The notes beneath the pieces are model-generated. The model was not told the origin of the DNA, ran no database searches, and saw only the letters and a program-made list of their open reading frames with translations. A stretch of 42,835 nt of DNA from Clostridia bacterium (GTDB taxonomy: Bacteria > Bacillota > Clostridia > Christensenellales > Aristaeellaceae). Of this stretch, positions 14,526 through 22,993 are shown in pieces. Every line of letters begins with the position of its first letter. Position 1 is the first letter of the stretch. The position numbers and the translations under genes were made by a program. The stretch is from contig JAFRPG010000007.1 of NCBI GenBank assembly GCA_017429265.1, positions 1 through 42,835 of the forward strand. The letters run 5' to 3'.

Positions 14526-15890
14526 ATGAAAACGATGCGAAAGACACTGGCTGTGCTGCTGGCGCTGACGATGGCGCTGGCCCTGGGCGGGACCGCCGCG
14601 GCCGAACGGGAAGCGCGCAGGATGGAGACCGCCGCGGACGCGGACGAGTGGGCCGCGGTCTTCCTCGGGGAGCACCCGGAGGAACTGGAAGGCGTCTGGC
14701 TGATGACGCTGCAGATGCAGGCGGCAGTCGCGCAGTTGGGCGGCATGAAAGGCATGGCCGACTCGCTGGTGATGCTGGGGGAAGTCGTGAGGATCGAGGC
14801 TGCCCGCGCGGAAAAGGTGCAGGGCTACGACGCGTTCTTCATCCCCTGCGTCTTCACGGCGATGCCGCTGGACCTGATCCTGACCGTGCAGGACGGCGCG
14901 ATCGCCGGCCTGGGCACGGGCGCGTACACGGGCGGCCGGGAGAAGGAAGAGACCGGGCCCGCGTCCTTCCGCAGCGTGGAACTGGCCCTGCCCGTCCCCG
15001 CCCTGAACGGTGAACTGCCGGGTACGCTGACCCTCCCGGAGGGGGACGGCCCCTTCCCGGCGGTGGTGCTGGTGCACGGCTCCGGCCCCAACGACCGGGA
15101 CGAGACCGTCATGGGTCTCAAACCGTTCCGGGATCTGGCGGAGGGGCTTGCGGCGCAGGGCGTCGCGGTCTACCGCTTCGACAAGCGCACGTATGTGTAC
15201 GGGGCCGCGATGGCCGCCGACCGGCAGGCCACGCTGATGGACGAGTCCGTCGAGGACGCTGCGGCCGCCGTGCAGCTGCTGGCATCGCAGGAGGGGATCG
15301 ACCCGGAGCGCATCTTTGTGCTGGGGCATTCCCTGGGCGGCAACGCCGTTCCCGCCATCGCACGGGTCCTGCGGGACCGTCCGACCGACGCGCGCGGGTT
15401 CATCCTGATGGCCGCCTCGCCCAGGCCCCTGGAGGTACTGATGCGGGAGCAGGCCGCGTTCCTCCTGTCCCTGATGCCGGAGATCCCGGCGGAGGTGCAG
15501 GCGGAGACGGATGCGCTGCTGGCTGACCTGGACAAGTTGCAGGACCTCGACGCCCTGACCGACGGCGACACGGTCGCCGGGGCGTACGCGCCCTACTGGA
15601 AGTGGCTCGCGGCCTACGACATCCTTGCCGCGGCGGAGGAGATCACGCAGCCCTGCCTGCTCCTGCAGGGGGAGGAGGACTACCAGGTGACCATGACGGA
15701 TTTCGGTCTCTGGCGCGACGCCCTGGGCGATCAGGAGAACTGGCGGTTCATCTCTTATCCGGGGCTGACCCACTGCTTCACGCCCGGACAGAAGACGGAA
15801 GGCTCCGCGGCCTATGCCCGCACGGAGAAGGTGGACGCGCAGGTGATCCTGGACATCGCGGCCTTCGTGCTCGGGAACGGTACGCGATGA
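14526..15890 (+). CDS. Secreted alpha/beta hydrolase with N-terminal DUF3887-like domain
   Basis: A 454-residue exported serine hydrolase. Residues 1-26 form a signal peptide ending in TAAA. Residues about 30-150 resemble the small DUF3887 domain common in front of such hydrolases. The catalytic domain begins near PGTLTLPEG, with the oxyanion region VLVHGSGPNDRDE, nucleophile Ser269 in GHSLGG, a late Asp in GEEDYQV and His in LTHCF. Esterase or peptidase-like activity on an extracellular substrate is likely; the natural substrate is unknown. ATG 14526 follows AGGAGGAG. It stands alone after a terminator and an elaborate control region, with the copper operon promoter about 50 bases downstream. 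Confidence 0.87.
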   Translation: MKTMRKTLAVLLALTMALALGGTAAAEREARRMETAADADEWAAVFLGEHPEELEGVWLMTLQMQAAVAQLGGMKGMADSLVMLGEVVRIEAARAEKVQGYDAFFIPCVFTAMPLDLILTVQDGAIAGLGTGAYTGGREKEETGPASFRSVELALPVPALNGELPGTLTLPEGDGPFPAVVLVHGSGPNDRDETVMGLKPFRDLAEGLAAQGVAVYRFDKRTYVYGAAMAADRQATLMDESVEDAAAAVQLLASQEGIDPERIFVLGHSLGGNAVPAIARVLRDRPTDARGFILMAASPRPLEVLMREQAAFLLSLMPEIPAEVQAETDALLADLDKLQDLDALTDGDTVAGAYAPYWKWLAAYDILAAAEEITQPCLLLQGEEDYQVTMTDFGLWRDALGDQENWRFISYPGLTHCFTPGQKTEGSAAYARTEKVDAQVILDIAAFVLGNGTR

Positions 15891-15941
15891 CCGTTGCGGA
15901 ACCCCTTGACGGCAGGCCGCGTGTCTGCCGTCTTTTCACCC

Positions 15942-16000
15942 TTGACAAATACCCCTGCGGGGTATATAATCGGCGTGACCAGAATACCGGGAGGGGGTAT
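15942..16000 (+). promoter_or_regulatory. csoR-copA promoter with two CsoR-type operators
   Basis: A consensus promoter, TTGACA (15942-15947), 17 bp, TATAAT (15965-15970). The spacer is filled by ATACCCC-TGC-GGGGTAT (15949-15965), a textbook CsoR operator (TACCCC with GGGGTA). A second, weaker dyad with the same ends, ATACC...GGTAT (15984-16000, also 17 bases), follows after 18 bases and covers the ribosome binding site region. Binding of apo-CsoR to the first site would block RNA polymerase; Cu(I) would release it. Confidence 0.88.
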
Positions 16001-16006
16001 GCACGG

Positions 16007-16306
16007 ATGGGATGCGAGGTGTGCGGCGAGCGGAAAAGGCACCGCTCGGAGGAGGAGAAGAGATCCCTGAACAACCGCCTGTGCCGGATCGAGGGCCAGC
16101 TGCGGGGGATCCGGGCCATGCTGGACGAGGACCGCTACTGCCCGGACATCCTGACCCAGGCCGCCGCGGCGAGCGCCGCCCTGGATGCCTTCTCGCGGGA
16201 ACTGCTGGCCGGACATATCCGGGTCTGCGTGGCGGAGGACCTGCGGGAGGGCCGCGAGGGCGCCGTGGAGGAGCTGATCGACACGCTGCGGCGGATGATG
16301 AAGTGA
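16007..16306 (+). CDS. csoR: Copper-sensing transcriptional repressor CsoR
   Basis: A 99-residue all-helical repressor of the CsoR/RcnR family. The Cu(I) ligands Cys45, His70 and Cys74 have the exact 25- and 4-residue spacings of known CsoR proteins. The core [19 protein letters not shown] is the family signature. An extra CxxC (Cys3, Cys6) at the N-terminus is unusual and could bind metal. GGGAGGGGG ends nine bases before the chosen ATG; an ATG at 15999 is in another frame. It is the first gene of the copper operon and its own promoter contains CsoR operators, so it is self-regulated; copA follows after 16 bases. Confidence 0.93.
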   Translation: MGCEVCGERKRHRSEEEKRSLNNRLCRIEGQLRGIRAMLDEDRYCPDILTQAAAASAALDAFSRELLAGHIRVCVAEDLREGREGAVEELIDTLRRMMK

Positions 16307-16322
16307 CGGCGGGAGAGACGAT

Positions 16323-18836
16323 ATGAGACAGTTTGACGTGACGGGCATGAGCTGCGCCGCCTGCCAGGCCCGGGTCGAGAAGGCGGTGAGCGCTGTGCCG
16401 GGGGTGACCTCCTGCGCGGTGTCCCTGCTGACCAACGCCATGGGCGTGGAGGGCACGGCGGAGGATGCGGCGATCATCCGTGCGGTGGAGAACGCGGGCT
16501 ACGGGGCATCCGTGAAGGGGGAGAAGCCGCCGGCCGCGCCCGGGACTGCGGAGGCGGACGATCCCCTGGCGGACCGGGAGACCCCGGTGCTGAGGAAGCG
16601 GCTGATCCTCTCCCTGGGCTTTCTGATCGTGCTGATGTACTTCACCATGGGACACATGATGCTGCATCTGCCCCTGCCGGCCTTCTATGCGGACAACCAC
16701 GTCGCGATGGGGCTGACGCAGATGCTGCTGACGATCCCGGTGATGATCATCAACCGGAAGTTCTTCGTCAACGGGCTGAACGGCCTGCGACACCGGGCGC
16801 CGAACATGGACACCCTTGTGGCGCTGGGCTCCTCGGTCTCCTTCGCCTGGAGCGTGTACGCCCTCTTTGCGATGACGGACGCCCAGGTGAAGGGCGGCTC
16901 CGCGGCGGCCATGCCCTGGATGGATGAGTTCTACTTCGAGTCCGCGGCGATGATCCTCACCCTGATCACCGTGGGCAAGATGCTGGAAGCCCGCAGCAAG
17001 GGGAAGACCACCGGCGCCCTGAAGGCCCTGATGCGCCTCTCCCCGAAGACGGCGCTGGTCCTGCGGGACGGCGTCGAGACCGAGGTGCCGATCGCGGAGG
17101 TGCGGGTCGGCGACCGCTTTGCGGTGCGGCCCGGCGGCAGTATCCCGGTGGACGGCATCGTCGAGGAGGGCTCCTCCCCGGTGGACGAGTCCGCCCTGAC
17201 CGGGGAGAGCATCCCGGTGGACAAAACGGTCGGCGACACGGTCTCGGCGGCGACGATCAACCGCTCCGGCTACCTCGTGTGCCGGGCGACCCGCGTGGGG
17301 GACGACACGACCCTGGCCCAGATCATCCGCATGGTCTCCGACGCCGCGGCGACGAAGGCCCCGATCGCGAAGCTCGCGGACCGGGTCAGCGCCGTGTTCG
17401 TCCCGGCGGTGATCGGCATCGCCCTGCTGACCCTCGCGGTCTGGCTGCTCCTCGGGAAGGACGCCGGCTTCGCGCTGGCGAGGGGCATCTCGGTGCTGGT
17501 GATCTCCTGTCCCTGTGCCCTGGGCCTCGCGACGCCGGTGGCGATCATGGTCGGCAGCGGCGTCGGTGCGCGGCACGGCATCCTCTTCAAGACGGCGGAA
17601 TCCCTGGAGGAGACCGGCAAGGCGGACATCATCGCCCTGGACAAGACCGGCACGATCACGGTCGGGACGCCTTCAGTGACCGATCTGGTGCCCGCGGAGG
17701 GCGTCACGGAGGAGGAACTGCTGGCCTGCGCGGCCGCCCTCGAGCAGCACAGCGAGCATCCTCTGGCCCGGGCCGTGATGGACAGGAGCGAGGCTGCCGG
17801 ACTGAAGTCGGCGGCGGTGGAGGACTTCCGCGCCCTGCCCGGCAGCGGCCTCACGGCGACGCTGGACGGCGAGACCCTCAGCGGCGGCTCCGTCGCCTGG
17901 ACGGAAACCGTGTGCGCGATCCCGGAGGCCGTCCGCGCGGCGGCCGAAAGACTGGGCGACGAGGGAAAGACGCCCCTGTGCTTCGCGAAGGGCGGCAGGC
18001 TGCTGGGCCTGATCGCGGTGGCGGACACGATCCGCGCGGACAGCGCCGACGCGGTCGCGGCCTTCCGCCGGATGGGCCTGCGCACGGTGATGCTCACCGG
18101 GGACAACAGCCGGACCGCCCATGCCATCGGCCGTCAGGCCGGCGTCGACGAGGTCATCTCCGACGTGCGTCCGGACGGCAAGGAGGCTGTGATCCGGCGC
18201 CTGCAGCGGGAGGGAAAGGTCGCGATGGTCGGGGACGGCATCAACGACGCTCCGGCCCTGGCCCGGGCGGACGTGAGCATTGCGATCGGCGCGGGGACTG
18301 ACGTGGCGATCGACGCGGCGGACGTGGTGCTGATGCACTCCCGCCTCTCCGACGCGGCCGCGGCGATGCGTCTCAGCCGGGCCACCCTGCGCAACGTGAA
18401 GGAGAACCTGTTCTGGGCCTTCATTTATAATGTGATCGGGATCCCGCTGGCGGCCGGCGTCTTCATCGGTCTGACCGGCTGGGAGATGAACCCGATGATC
18501 GGCGCGGCGGCGATGAGCCTGTCGAGCTTCTGCGTGGTGTCCAATGCCCTGCGGCTGAACTGGTTCGACCCGTCGGACGCGCGGCATGACAGAATAAGAA
18601 AACACAGGAAAAAGGAGAGAAAAACCATGACCAAGACCCTGACCATCGAAGGCATGATGTGCCCGCGCTGCGAAGCGCACGTGAAGAAGGCCCTGGAGGC
18701 CCTGGAGGGCGTCGCCGAGGCGCAGGTTAGCCACGTGGCCGGCACCGCCGTCGTAACCCTGACCGCCCCGGTGGACGACGCGGCCCTGAAAAAGGCCGTC
18801 GAGGACGCCGACTACACCGTCAAGGGCATCGCCTGA
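16323..18836 (+). CDS. copA: Cu(I)-exporting P-type ATPase CopA with fused C-terminal CopZ-like domain
   Basis: An 837-residue P1B-1 ATPase that pumps Cu(I) out of the cell. Order: N-terminal heavy-metal domain (residues 1-65) with CxxC at Cys11-Cys14; transmembrane region; actuator with TGES; CPC (396-398) in the ion-path helix; phosphorylation Asp440 in [21 protein letters not shown]; and the Cu(I)-specific YN and MSLSS residues in the last two helices. After a basic linker ([14 protein letters not shown]) the frame runs on into a complete second heavy-metal domain (769-837) with CPRC at 780-783. In most relatives that domain is a separate CopZ chaperone. The linker codons contain AAAGGAG followed nine bases later by an in-frame ATG, see the next entry. 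Confidence 0.95.
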   Translation: MRQFDVTGMSCAACQARVEKAVSAVPGVTSCAVSLLTNAMGVEGTAEDAAIIRAVENAGYGASVKGEKPPAAPGTAEADDPLADRETPVLRKRLILSLGFLIVLMYFTMGHMMLHLPLPAFYADNHVAMGLTQMLLTIPVMIINRKFFVNGLNGLRHRAPNMDTLVALGSSVSFAWSVYALFAMTDAQVKGGSAAAMPWMDEFYFESAAMILTLITVGKMLEARSKGKTTGALKALMRLSPKTALVLRDGVETEVPIAEVRVGDRFAVRPGGSIPVDGIVEEGSSPVDESALTGESIPVDKTVGDTVSAATINRSGYLVCRATRVGDDTTLAQIIRMVSDAAATKAPIAKLADRVSAVFVPAVIGIALLTLAVWLLLGKDAGFALARGISVLVISCPCALGLATPVAIMVGSGVGARHGILFKTAESLEETGKADIIALDKTGTITVGTPSVTDLVPAEGVTEEELLACAAALEQHSEHPLARAVMDRSEAAGLKSAAVEDFRALPGSGLTATLDGETLSGGSVAWTETVCAIPEAVRAAAERLGDEGKTPLCFAKGGRLLGLIAVADTIRADSADAVAAFRRMGLRTVMLTGDNSRTAHAIGRQAGVDEVISDVRPDGKEAVIRRLQREGKVAMVGDGINDAPALARADVSIAIGAGTDVAIDAADVVLMHSRLSDAAAAMRLSRATLRNVKENLFWAFIYNVIGIPLAAGVFIGLTGWEMNPMIGAAAMSLSSFCVVSNALRLNWFDPSDARHDRIRKHRKKERKTMTKTLTIEGMMCPRCEAHVKKALEALEGVAEAQVSHVAGTAVVTLTAPVDDAALKKAVEDADYTVKGIA
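18627..18836 (+). CDS. copZ: CopZ-like copper chaperone, possible internal translation product
   Basis: The last 69 codons of the copA frame encode a complete CopZ-type ferredoxin-like domain beginning [15 protein letters not shown], with the CxxC copper site at residues 12-15. AAAGGAG (18611-18617) sits nine bases before this in-frame ATG, a stronger signal than the one before copA itself. There is no stop codon between CopA and this start. The region could therefore give both a CopA-CopZ fusion and free CopZ that delivers Cu(I) to the pump. That the start is used is inference. Confidence 0.5.
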   Translation: MTKTLTIEGMMCPRCEAHVKKALEALEGVAEAQVSHVAGTAVVTLTAPVDDAALKKAVEDADYTVKGIA

Positions 18837-18853
18837 GCCCGCCGGGAAGGGAG

Positions 18854-18884
18854 ACCGTTCGCATGGCGCGGACGGTTTTTCTTT
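18854..18884 (+). terminator. Rho-independent terminator of the copper operon
   Basis: Stem ACCGTTCGC (18854-18862) with GCGGACGGT (18868-18876), nine pairs with one G-T, loop ATGGC, then TTTTTCTTT. Confidence 0.85.
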
Positions 18885-18900
18885 GCCCAGATCGTCCAAA

Positions 18901-18942
18901 GACGAACGTTCGGTTTTAAAAACAGGATTAAGTTCGTGAAAA
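18901..18942. promoter_or_regulatory. PurR-box-like cluster upstream of purE
   Basis: The minus strand of 18905-18917 reads AAAACCGAACGTT, which fits the Gram-positive PurBox (AWWWCCGAACWWT). Overlapping it on the plus strand is ACGAACGTT (18902-18910), the two forming the palindrome CGAACGTTCG. A third, weaker box, TTTTCACGAACTT on the minus strand, is at 18930-18942. Such boxes bind the PurR repressor, whose grip is loosened by PRPP. They lie about 100 bases before the purE promoter; a possible -10 (TACAAT, 18944-18949) without a clear -35 stands right beside them. This and the next four entries account for the gene-free 18837-19206 stretch. Confidence 0.5.
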
Positions 18943-18956
18943 ATACAATCGGAGTA

Positions 18957-18989
18957 TGACGGAAAAGTGACGGAAATCAGACCGAAAAG
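18957..18989 (+). repeat. Three 11-bp phased direct repeats
   Basis: TGACGGAAAAG, TGACGGAAATC and AGACCGAAAAG stand end to end, each 11 bp, close to one helical turn. The A-tracts are therefore in phase and the DNA may be bent, or the units may be protein-binding iterons, between the PurBox cluster and the purE promoter. Confidence 0.55.
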
Positions 18990-19039
18990 CCTTGAAAATC
19001 AAGCGTTTATGGCGAAAATCGAAAGATATGGCCCGGGGG

Positions 19040-19068
19040 TTGACAAGGAGGGCCGTTTCGCATAGAAT
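19040..19068 (+). promoter_or_regulatory. Promoter of the purine operon
   Basis: TTGACA (19040-19045), 17 bp, TAGAAT (19063-19068). The start of transcription would be near 19075, right at the next PurBox. The leader before purE is about 130 bases. Confidence 0.75.
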
Positions 19069-19075
19069 GAGGCGT

Positions 19076-19087
19076 AATGTTCGGAAA
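19076..19087 (-). promoter_or_regulatory. PurBox at the purine operon transcription start
   Basis: On the minus strand TTTCCGAACATT, a full match to the CCGAACATT core of the Gram-positive PurBox. Its position on the expected start of transcription fits repression by PurR. Confidence 0.5.
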
Positions 19088-19102
19088 GGGGGTGGACGCA
19101 GG

Positions 19103-19210
19103 ATGACCGCCACGAAACGCACCGCATCGTCCGCGCCGACCCGGGGGTGTGACAGGTCTGTCAACCCTTTTTCGTTCTCCGGACAGGAGAGGAGGCGCAT
19201 GCGCCCATGA
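19103..19210 (+). CDS. Possible 35-residue leader peptide overlapping purE
   Basis: A short frame from ATG 19103, with AAAGGGGGTGG eight bases upstream, to a TGA at 19208-19210 that overlaps the purE ATG as ATGA. The product is basic and Ser/Thr/Arg-rich, with no known motif. The frame runs straight through the leader hairpin at 19145-19172, so translating ribosomes would prevent the hairpin from forming and would hand over to purE. It may be chance; the signal is the combination of ribosome binding site, hairpin and overlap. Confidence 0.3.
   Translation: MTATKRTASSAPTRGCDRSVNPFSFSGQERRRMRP
19145..19172 (+). terminator. Terminator-like hairpin in the purE leader (candidate attenuator)
   Basis: GGGT-g-TGACA (19145-19154) pairs with TGTCA-ACCC (19159-19167), one bulged G, loop of four, followed by TTTTT. 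It lies between the purE promoter and purE, so it would stop transcription before the operon unless bypassed. I see no recognisable guanine, ZTP or PRPP riboswitch aptamer in the leader. Confidence 0.6.
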
Positions 19211-19692
19211 GAAAAGTCGGCGTGGTGATGGGCTCGGACAGCGATCTGCCCGCACTGAAGCCCTGCTTCGACCAGCTGAAGGCCCTGGAGATCCCCTTTG
19301 AGGCCCATGTGTACTCGGCCCACCGCACCCCGGACGCCGCCGCGGCCTTCGCTGCGCAGGCGAGGGAGAACGACTTCGGCGTGCTCATCGCCGCGGCCGG
19401 GAAGGCCGCCCACCTGGCCGGCGCTCTCGCCGCCCGGACCACCCTGCCCGTGATCGGCATTCCGGTCAAGTCCTCCACCCTGGACGGCCTGGACGCCCTG
19501 CTCTCCACGGTGCAGATGCCCTCGGGCATGCCGGTGGCCACGGTCGCCATCGACGGCAGCGCCAACGCCGCCCTGCTGGCCGCCCAGATCCTCGCGGTCT
19601 CGGATGCGGCCCTGGCCGAAAAACTCGATACCCTGCGCAGGGAGCAGACCGAAAAGGTCCTCCGCAAGGACGCGGCCCTGTGCATCGAATAA
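19207..19692 (+). CDS. purE: N5-carboxyaminoimidazole ribonucleotide mutase PurE
   Basis: A 161-residue enzyme that makes 4-carboxy-AIR in purine synthesis. Signatures: GSDSDLP (9-15), SAHRTP (37-42), AAGKAAHLAG and the long PVIGIPVKSS loop followed by STVQMPSG. The lysine in GKAAHL replaces the more common Gly/Met, as in some clostridial class I PurE. GGAGAGGAGG precedes the start. First gene of the pur operon. No purK is in the window, so the N5-CAIR it needs must be made from a distant purK, or the enzyme works at high bicarbonate. Confidence 0.95.
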   Translation: MRKVGVVMGSDSDLPALKPCFDQLKALEIPFEAHVYSAHRTPDAAAAFAAQARENDFGVLIAAAGKAAHLAGALAARTTLPVIGIPVKSSTLDGLDALLSTVQMPSGMPVATVAIDGSANAALLAAQILAVSDAALAEKLDTLRREQTEKVLRKDAALCIE

Positions 19693-19722
19693 ACCACGAA
19701 AGACGGAAGGAAGTACCACACT

Positions 19723-20433
19723 ATGAAGAAACTCGAACAGCTCTATGAAGGCAAGGCCAAGAAGGTCTTCGCGACCGACGATCCCTCCATCGTGATGGTG
19801 GACTACAAGGACGACGCCACCGCCTTCAACGGCCTCAAGAAGGGCACCATCGAGGGCAAGGGCGTCATCAACAACCGGATGACGAACTTCCTGATGAAGA
19901 TGCTGGAGAAGAACGGCGTTCCGACCCACTTCGTCGAGGAGATCTCCGACCGGGAGACCCTGGTCAAGCGCGTCACCATCGTGCCGCTGGAGGTCATCGT
20001 CCGCAACGTGGCGGCCGGCAGCCTGTCCAAGCGCCTCGGCCTCCCCGAGGGCACCCCGCTGCGCAGGACCGTCCTGGAGTACTGCTACAAGAACGACGAG
20101 CTCGGCGATCCGATGGTCAACGAGTACCACATCGCCGCCATGGGCTGGGCCGATGATGCCACCATGAAGCAGATCGCCGCCTACGCCCTGAAGGTCAACG
20201 ACCTCCTCGTCCGCTACTTCCGCCCCCTGAACATCGACCTGATCGATTTCAAGCTTGAGTTCGGCCACACCGCCGACGGCACCCTCGTGCTCGCCGACGA
20301 GATCAGCCCCGACACCTGCCGTTTCTGGGACTCCAAGACCCATGAGAAGCTGGACAAGGACCGCTTCCGCCGCGACCTCGGCGGGGTGGAAGAAGCCTAC
20401 CAGGAGATCAGCCACCGCCTGATGGGCGAGTGA
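19723..20433 (+). CDS. purC: SAICAR synthetase PurC
   Basis: A 236-residue ATP-dependent ligase joining aspartate to CAIR. The start [13 protein letters not shown], the [13 protein letters not shown] motif and the aspartate-binding [12 protein letters not shown] stretch are diagnostic, and length is normal. A purine-rich GGAAGGAAG lies 11-12 bases before the ATG, slightly far. It follows purE after 30 bases in the same transcript. Confidence 0.96.
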   Translation: MKKLEQLYEGKAKKVFATDDPSIVMVDYKDDATAFNGLKKGTIEGKGVINNRMTNFLMKMLEKNGVPTHFVEEISDRETLVKRVTIVPLEVIVRNVAAGSLSKRLGLPEGTPLRRTVLEYCYKNDELGDPMVNEYHIAAMGWADDATMKQIAAYALKVNDLLVRYFRPLNIDLIDFKLEFGHTADGTLVLADEISPDTCRFWDSKTHEKLDKDRFRRDLGGVEEAYQEISHRLMGE

Positions 20434-20448
20434 CCGTCCGTTCCACAA

Positions 20449-20483
20449 CCCCGCCTGCCTGACCTGCGGCCGGACAAGCGGGG
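20449..20483 (+). other. Hairpin between purC and purF
   Basis: CCCCGC (20449-20454) can pair with GCGGGG (20478-20483), with a 23-base loop that can partly fold on itself. Only a weak T-rich stretch (CCTTGTTTGT) follows, so it is a poor terminator; it could moderate expression or protect an mRNA end. The rest of the 84-base gap holds only the purF ribosome binding site. Confidence 0.35.
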
Positions 20484-20517
20484 CCTTGTTTGTCACAGAA
20501 TGTGAGGTGTTATCGCT

Positions 20518-21966
20518 ATGCATCCTTCGGATAAGCTCCATGAGGAGTGCGGCGTCTTCGGCATCTACCGCCGGGAAGGCGTCGGCGTCGTGGACGAGAC
20601 CTATCACGCCCTCTACGCCCTGCAGCACCGCGGTCAGGAGAGCTGCGGCATGGCCGTCAACGTGGACGGCGTCATCACCTGCCACAAGGATATCGGCCTG
20701 GTGACCGACGTGTTCACCAAGGACCGGATGGAGAAGATCACGGACGGCCGGATCGCCGTCGGCCACTGCCGCTACGGCACCACGGGCTCCCTGAACACCG
20801 CCAACGCCCAGCCCCTGCTGGTGAACCACCTCAAGGGTGCCATGGCCCTGTGCCACAACGGCAACCTCACCAACGCGGCCTTCCTCCGGGAGCGCTACGA
20901 GATGAGCGGCGCGATCTTCCACGCCACCTCCGACAGCGAAGTCATCGCCTATACCATCACCCAGCAGCGCCTGCGCTGCGCCTCCATCGAGGAGGCCGTG
21001 CGGGCTTCGATGGAGATCATCGAGGGCGCGTACTGCCTGGTGATCATGAGCGCGACCAAGCTCATCGCCGCCCGCGATCCGCACGGCTTCCGCCCCCTGT
21101 GCATGGGCCGGATCGGGGAGGACATCGTCTTCGCGAGCGAGACCTGCGCCCTGGACGCCATCGGCGCCACCTTCGTGCGGGACATCCAGCCCGGCGAGAT
21201 GGTCGTCGTCAGCCCCAAGGGGCTCGAGGCCTACCCGCCCCTGGTCTCCGACCGCAAGGGACTGTGCGTCTTCGAGTACATCTACTTTGCCCGCCCGGAC
21301 TCCGTGGTGGACGGCGTGTCCGTCCATGAGGCCAGGCTGACCGCGGGCCGCCTGCTGGCCAGGTCCCACCCGGTGGAGGCGGACGTCGTGATCGGCGCCC
21401 CGGACTCCGGCCTCGACGCCGCCCTCGGCTACAGCTATGAGAGCGGCATCCCCTACGGCATCGGCCTGATCAAGAACAAATACATCGGCCGCACTTTCAT
21501 CCAGCCGGAGCAGAAGCAGCGGGCCGCGAGCGTCCGCATCAAGCTCAATGCCGTCACCGCCACCGTGAAGGACAGGCGCGTGGTGCTCGTGGACGACTCC
21601 ATCGTCCGCGGCACGACCTCGGCCCGGGTGGTCCGGATGCTGCGCGAGGCGGGCGCCCGGGAGGTCCACGTGGTCTTCTCCGCGCCGCCCTTCCGCCATG
21701 CCTGTTATTTCGGCACCGACGTGGATGACGAGGGCACGCTGATCGCCAACCAGCACACCGAGGAGGAGATCTGCCGGATCATCGGCGCGGACTCCATCGG
21801 CTTCCTGCGCATGGAGGACCTCGACAAGCTCACCGGCGACGTGCATCTGCCCATGTGCAAGGGCTGCTTCAACGGTGAGTACCCGGTCCCGCCGCCCGTG
21901 CGGATGCAGAAGCACCGCTTCGAGATCCCCCTGAGCCGCCAGAAGGAGAATGAGAATGAAGAGTGA
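20518..21966 (+). CDS. purF: Amidophosphoribosyltransferase PurF
   Basis: A 482-residue enzyme for the first committed step, PRPP plus glutamine to phosphoribosylamine. A ten-residue propeptide precedes catalytic Cys11 (ECGVFGIY), as in the Bacillus-type, iron-sulfur PurF. The glutaminase domain has HRGQESCGM and CHNGNL; the phosphoribosyltransferase site is VVLVDDSIVRGTTS. Late cysteines in MCKGCFNGEYP, with others upstream (KGLCVFEY), fit the 4Fe-4S ligands of the oxygen-sensitive Bacillus type. GAGGTG lies upstream of the ATG. Its end overlaps purM by 11 bases. Confidence 0.97.
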   Translation: MHPSDKLHEECGVFGIYRREGVGVVDETYHALYALQHRGQESCGMAVNVDGVITCHKDIGLVTDVFTKDRMEKITDGRIAVGHCRYGTTGSLNTANAQPLLVNHLKGAMALCHNGNLTNAAFLRERYEMSGAIFHATSDSEVIAYTITQQRLRCASIEEAVRASMEIIEGAYCLVIMSATKLIAARDPHGFRPLCMGRIGEDIVFASETCALDAIGATFVRDIQPGEMVVVSPKGLEAYPPLVSDRKGLCVFEYIYFARPDSVVDGVSVHEARLTAGRLLARSHPVEADVVIGAPDSGLDAALGYSYESGIPYGIGLIKNKYIGRTFIQPEQKQRAASVRIKLNAVTATVKDRRVVLVDDSIVRGTTSARVVRMLREAGAREVHVVFSAPPFRHACYFGTDVDDEGTLIANQHTEEEICRIIGADSIGFLRMEDLDKLTGDVHLPMCKGCFNGEYPVPPPVRMQKHRFEIPLSRQKENENEE

Positions 21967-22993
21967 GAGCGCCAGCTACAAGGCCGCGGGCGTGGACATC
22001 ACCGCCGGTTACCGCGCGGTGGAGATGATGAAGGCCCATGTGGCGCGGACAAACGTGCCCGGCGCCATCGACGCGATCGGCGGCTTCGGCGGCCTGTTCC
22101 GCCCGGAGATCGCGGGCATGAAGGAGCCGGTCCTGGTCTCCGGCACGGACGGCGTGGGCACCAAGCTCAAGCTGGCCTTCCTCCTCGACCGCCACGACAC
22201 CGTCGGCATCGACTGCGTCGCGATGTGCGTCAACGACGTGATCTGCTGCGGGGCGGCCCCGCTGTTCTTCCTCGACTACATCGCCTGCGGGCGCAACGTG
22301 CCGGAGCGGATCGCGCAGATCGTCGCCGGCGTCGCGGAGGGCTGCGTGCAGTCCGGCTGTGCCCTGATCGGCGGCGAGACCGCGGAGCACCCCGGCATGA
22401 TGCCGGAGGACGAGTACGACCTCGCGGGCTTCACGGTGGGCCTGGTGGACCGTGAGCGGATCATCGACAGCGCGTCCATGCGTCCCGGCGACGTGATGAT
22501 CGCCCTGCCCTCCAGCGGCGTGCACTCCAACGGCTTCTCCCTCGTGCGCAAGGTGTTCGGCATCGGCGAAGGCGGGGAGAACCGCCGCTATGACGATCTG
22601 GAGCAGCCTCTGTGGGAGACCCTGCTCACCCCCACCCGCATCTATGTCAAGCCGGTCCTGGCCCTGCTGAAGGACGTTCGCGCCAGGGGCATCAGCCACA
22701 TCACCGGCGGCGGCTTCTACGAGAACATCCCGCGCGCCCTCGGCGAAGGCTGTGCCGTGCGGATCGAAAAGAAGAACATCCGCACGCCTGCGATCTTCGA
22801 CATCATCGCCCGAGAGGGCGGCATCCCGGAGCGCGACATGTTCAACACCTACAACATGGGCGTGGGCATGACCATGACCGTGGCGGCGGAGGACGCGAAC
22901 CGCGCCCTGGCCGTCCTCGGGGAGAACGGGATCCCGGATGCCTATATCCTGGGCGGGATCGTCCCCGGCGAGAAGGAAGTGATCCTGTGCTGA
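21956..22993 (+). CDS. purM: Phosphoribosylformylglycinamidine cyclo-ligase PurM (AIR synthetase)
   Basis: A 345-residue enzyme closing the imidazole ring. YKAAGVDITAGYRAVEMMK, GTDGVGTKLKLAF and the ATP-site ITGGGFYENIPRAL are characteristic. Start 21956 is preferred to 21950 because AAGGAG (21943-21948) is then seven bases away. It overlaps both purF and purN, showing tight translational coupling. Confidence 0.97.
   Translation: MKSESASYKAAGVDITAGYRAVEMMKAHVARTNVPGAIDAIGGFGGLFRPEIAGMKEPVLVSGTDGVGTKLKLAFLLDRHDTVGIDCVAMCVNDVICCGAAPLFFLDYIACGRNVPERIAQIVAGVAEGCVQSGCALIGGETAEHPGMMPEDEYDLAGFTVGLVDRERIIDSASMRPGDVMIALPSSGVHSNGFSLVRKVFGIGEGGENRRYDDLEQPLWETLLTPTRIYVKPVLALLKDVRARGISHITGGGFYENIPRALGEGCAVRIEKKNIRTPAIFDIIAREGGIPERDMFNTYNMGVGMTMTVAAEDANRALAVLGENGIPDAYILGGIVPGEKEVILC

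Noticed and set aside
19069..19206. Known purine, ZTP or PRPP riboswitch in the purE leader
   Set aside because: None of the conserved core sequences of these classes could be found; only a terminator-like hairpin and PurBoxes.
18928..21915. Long minus-strand open frame across purE, purC and purF
   Set aside because: Spans three proven genes and their intergenic regions; no ribosome binding site or motif.
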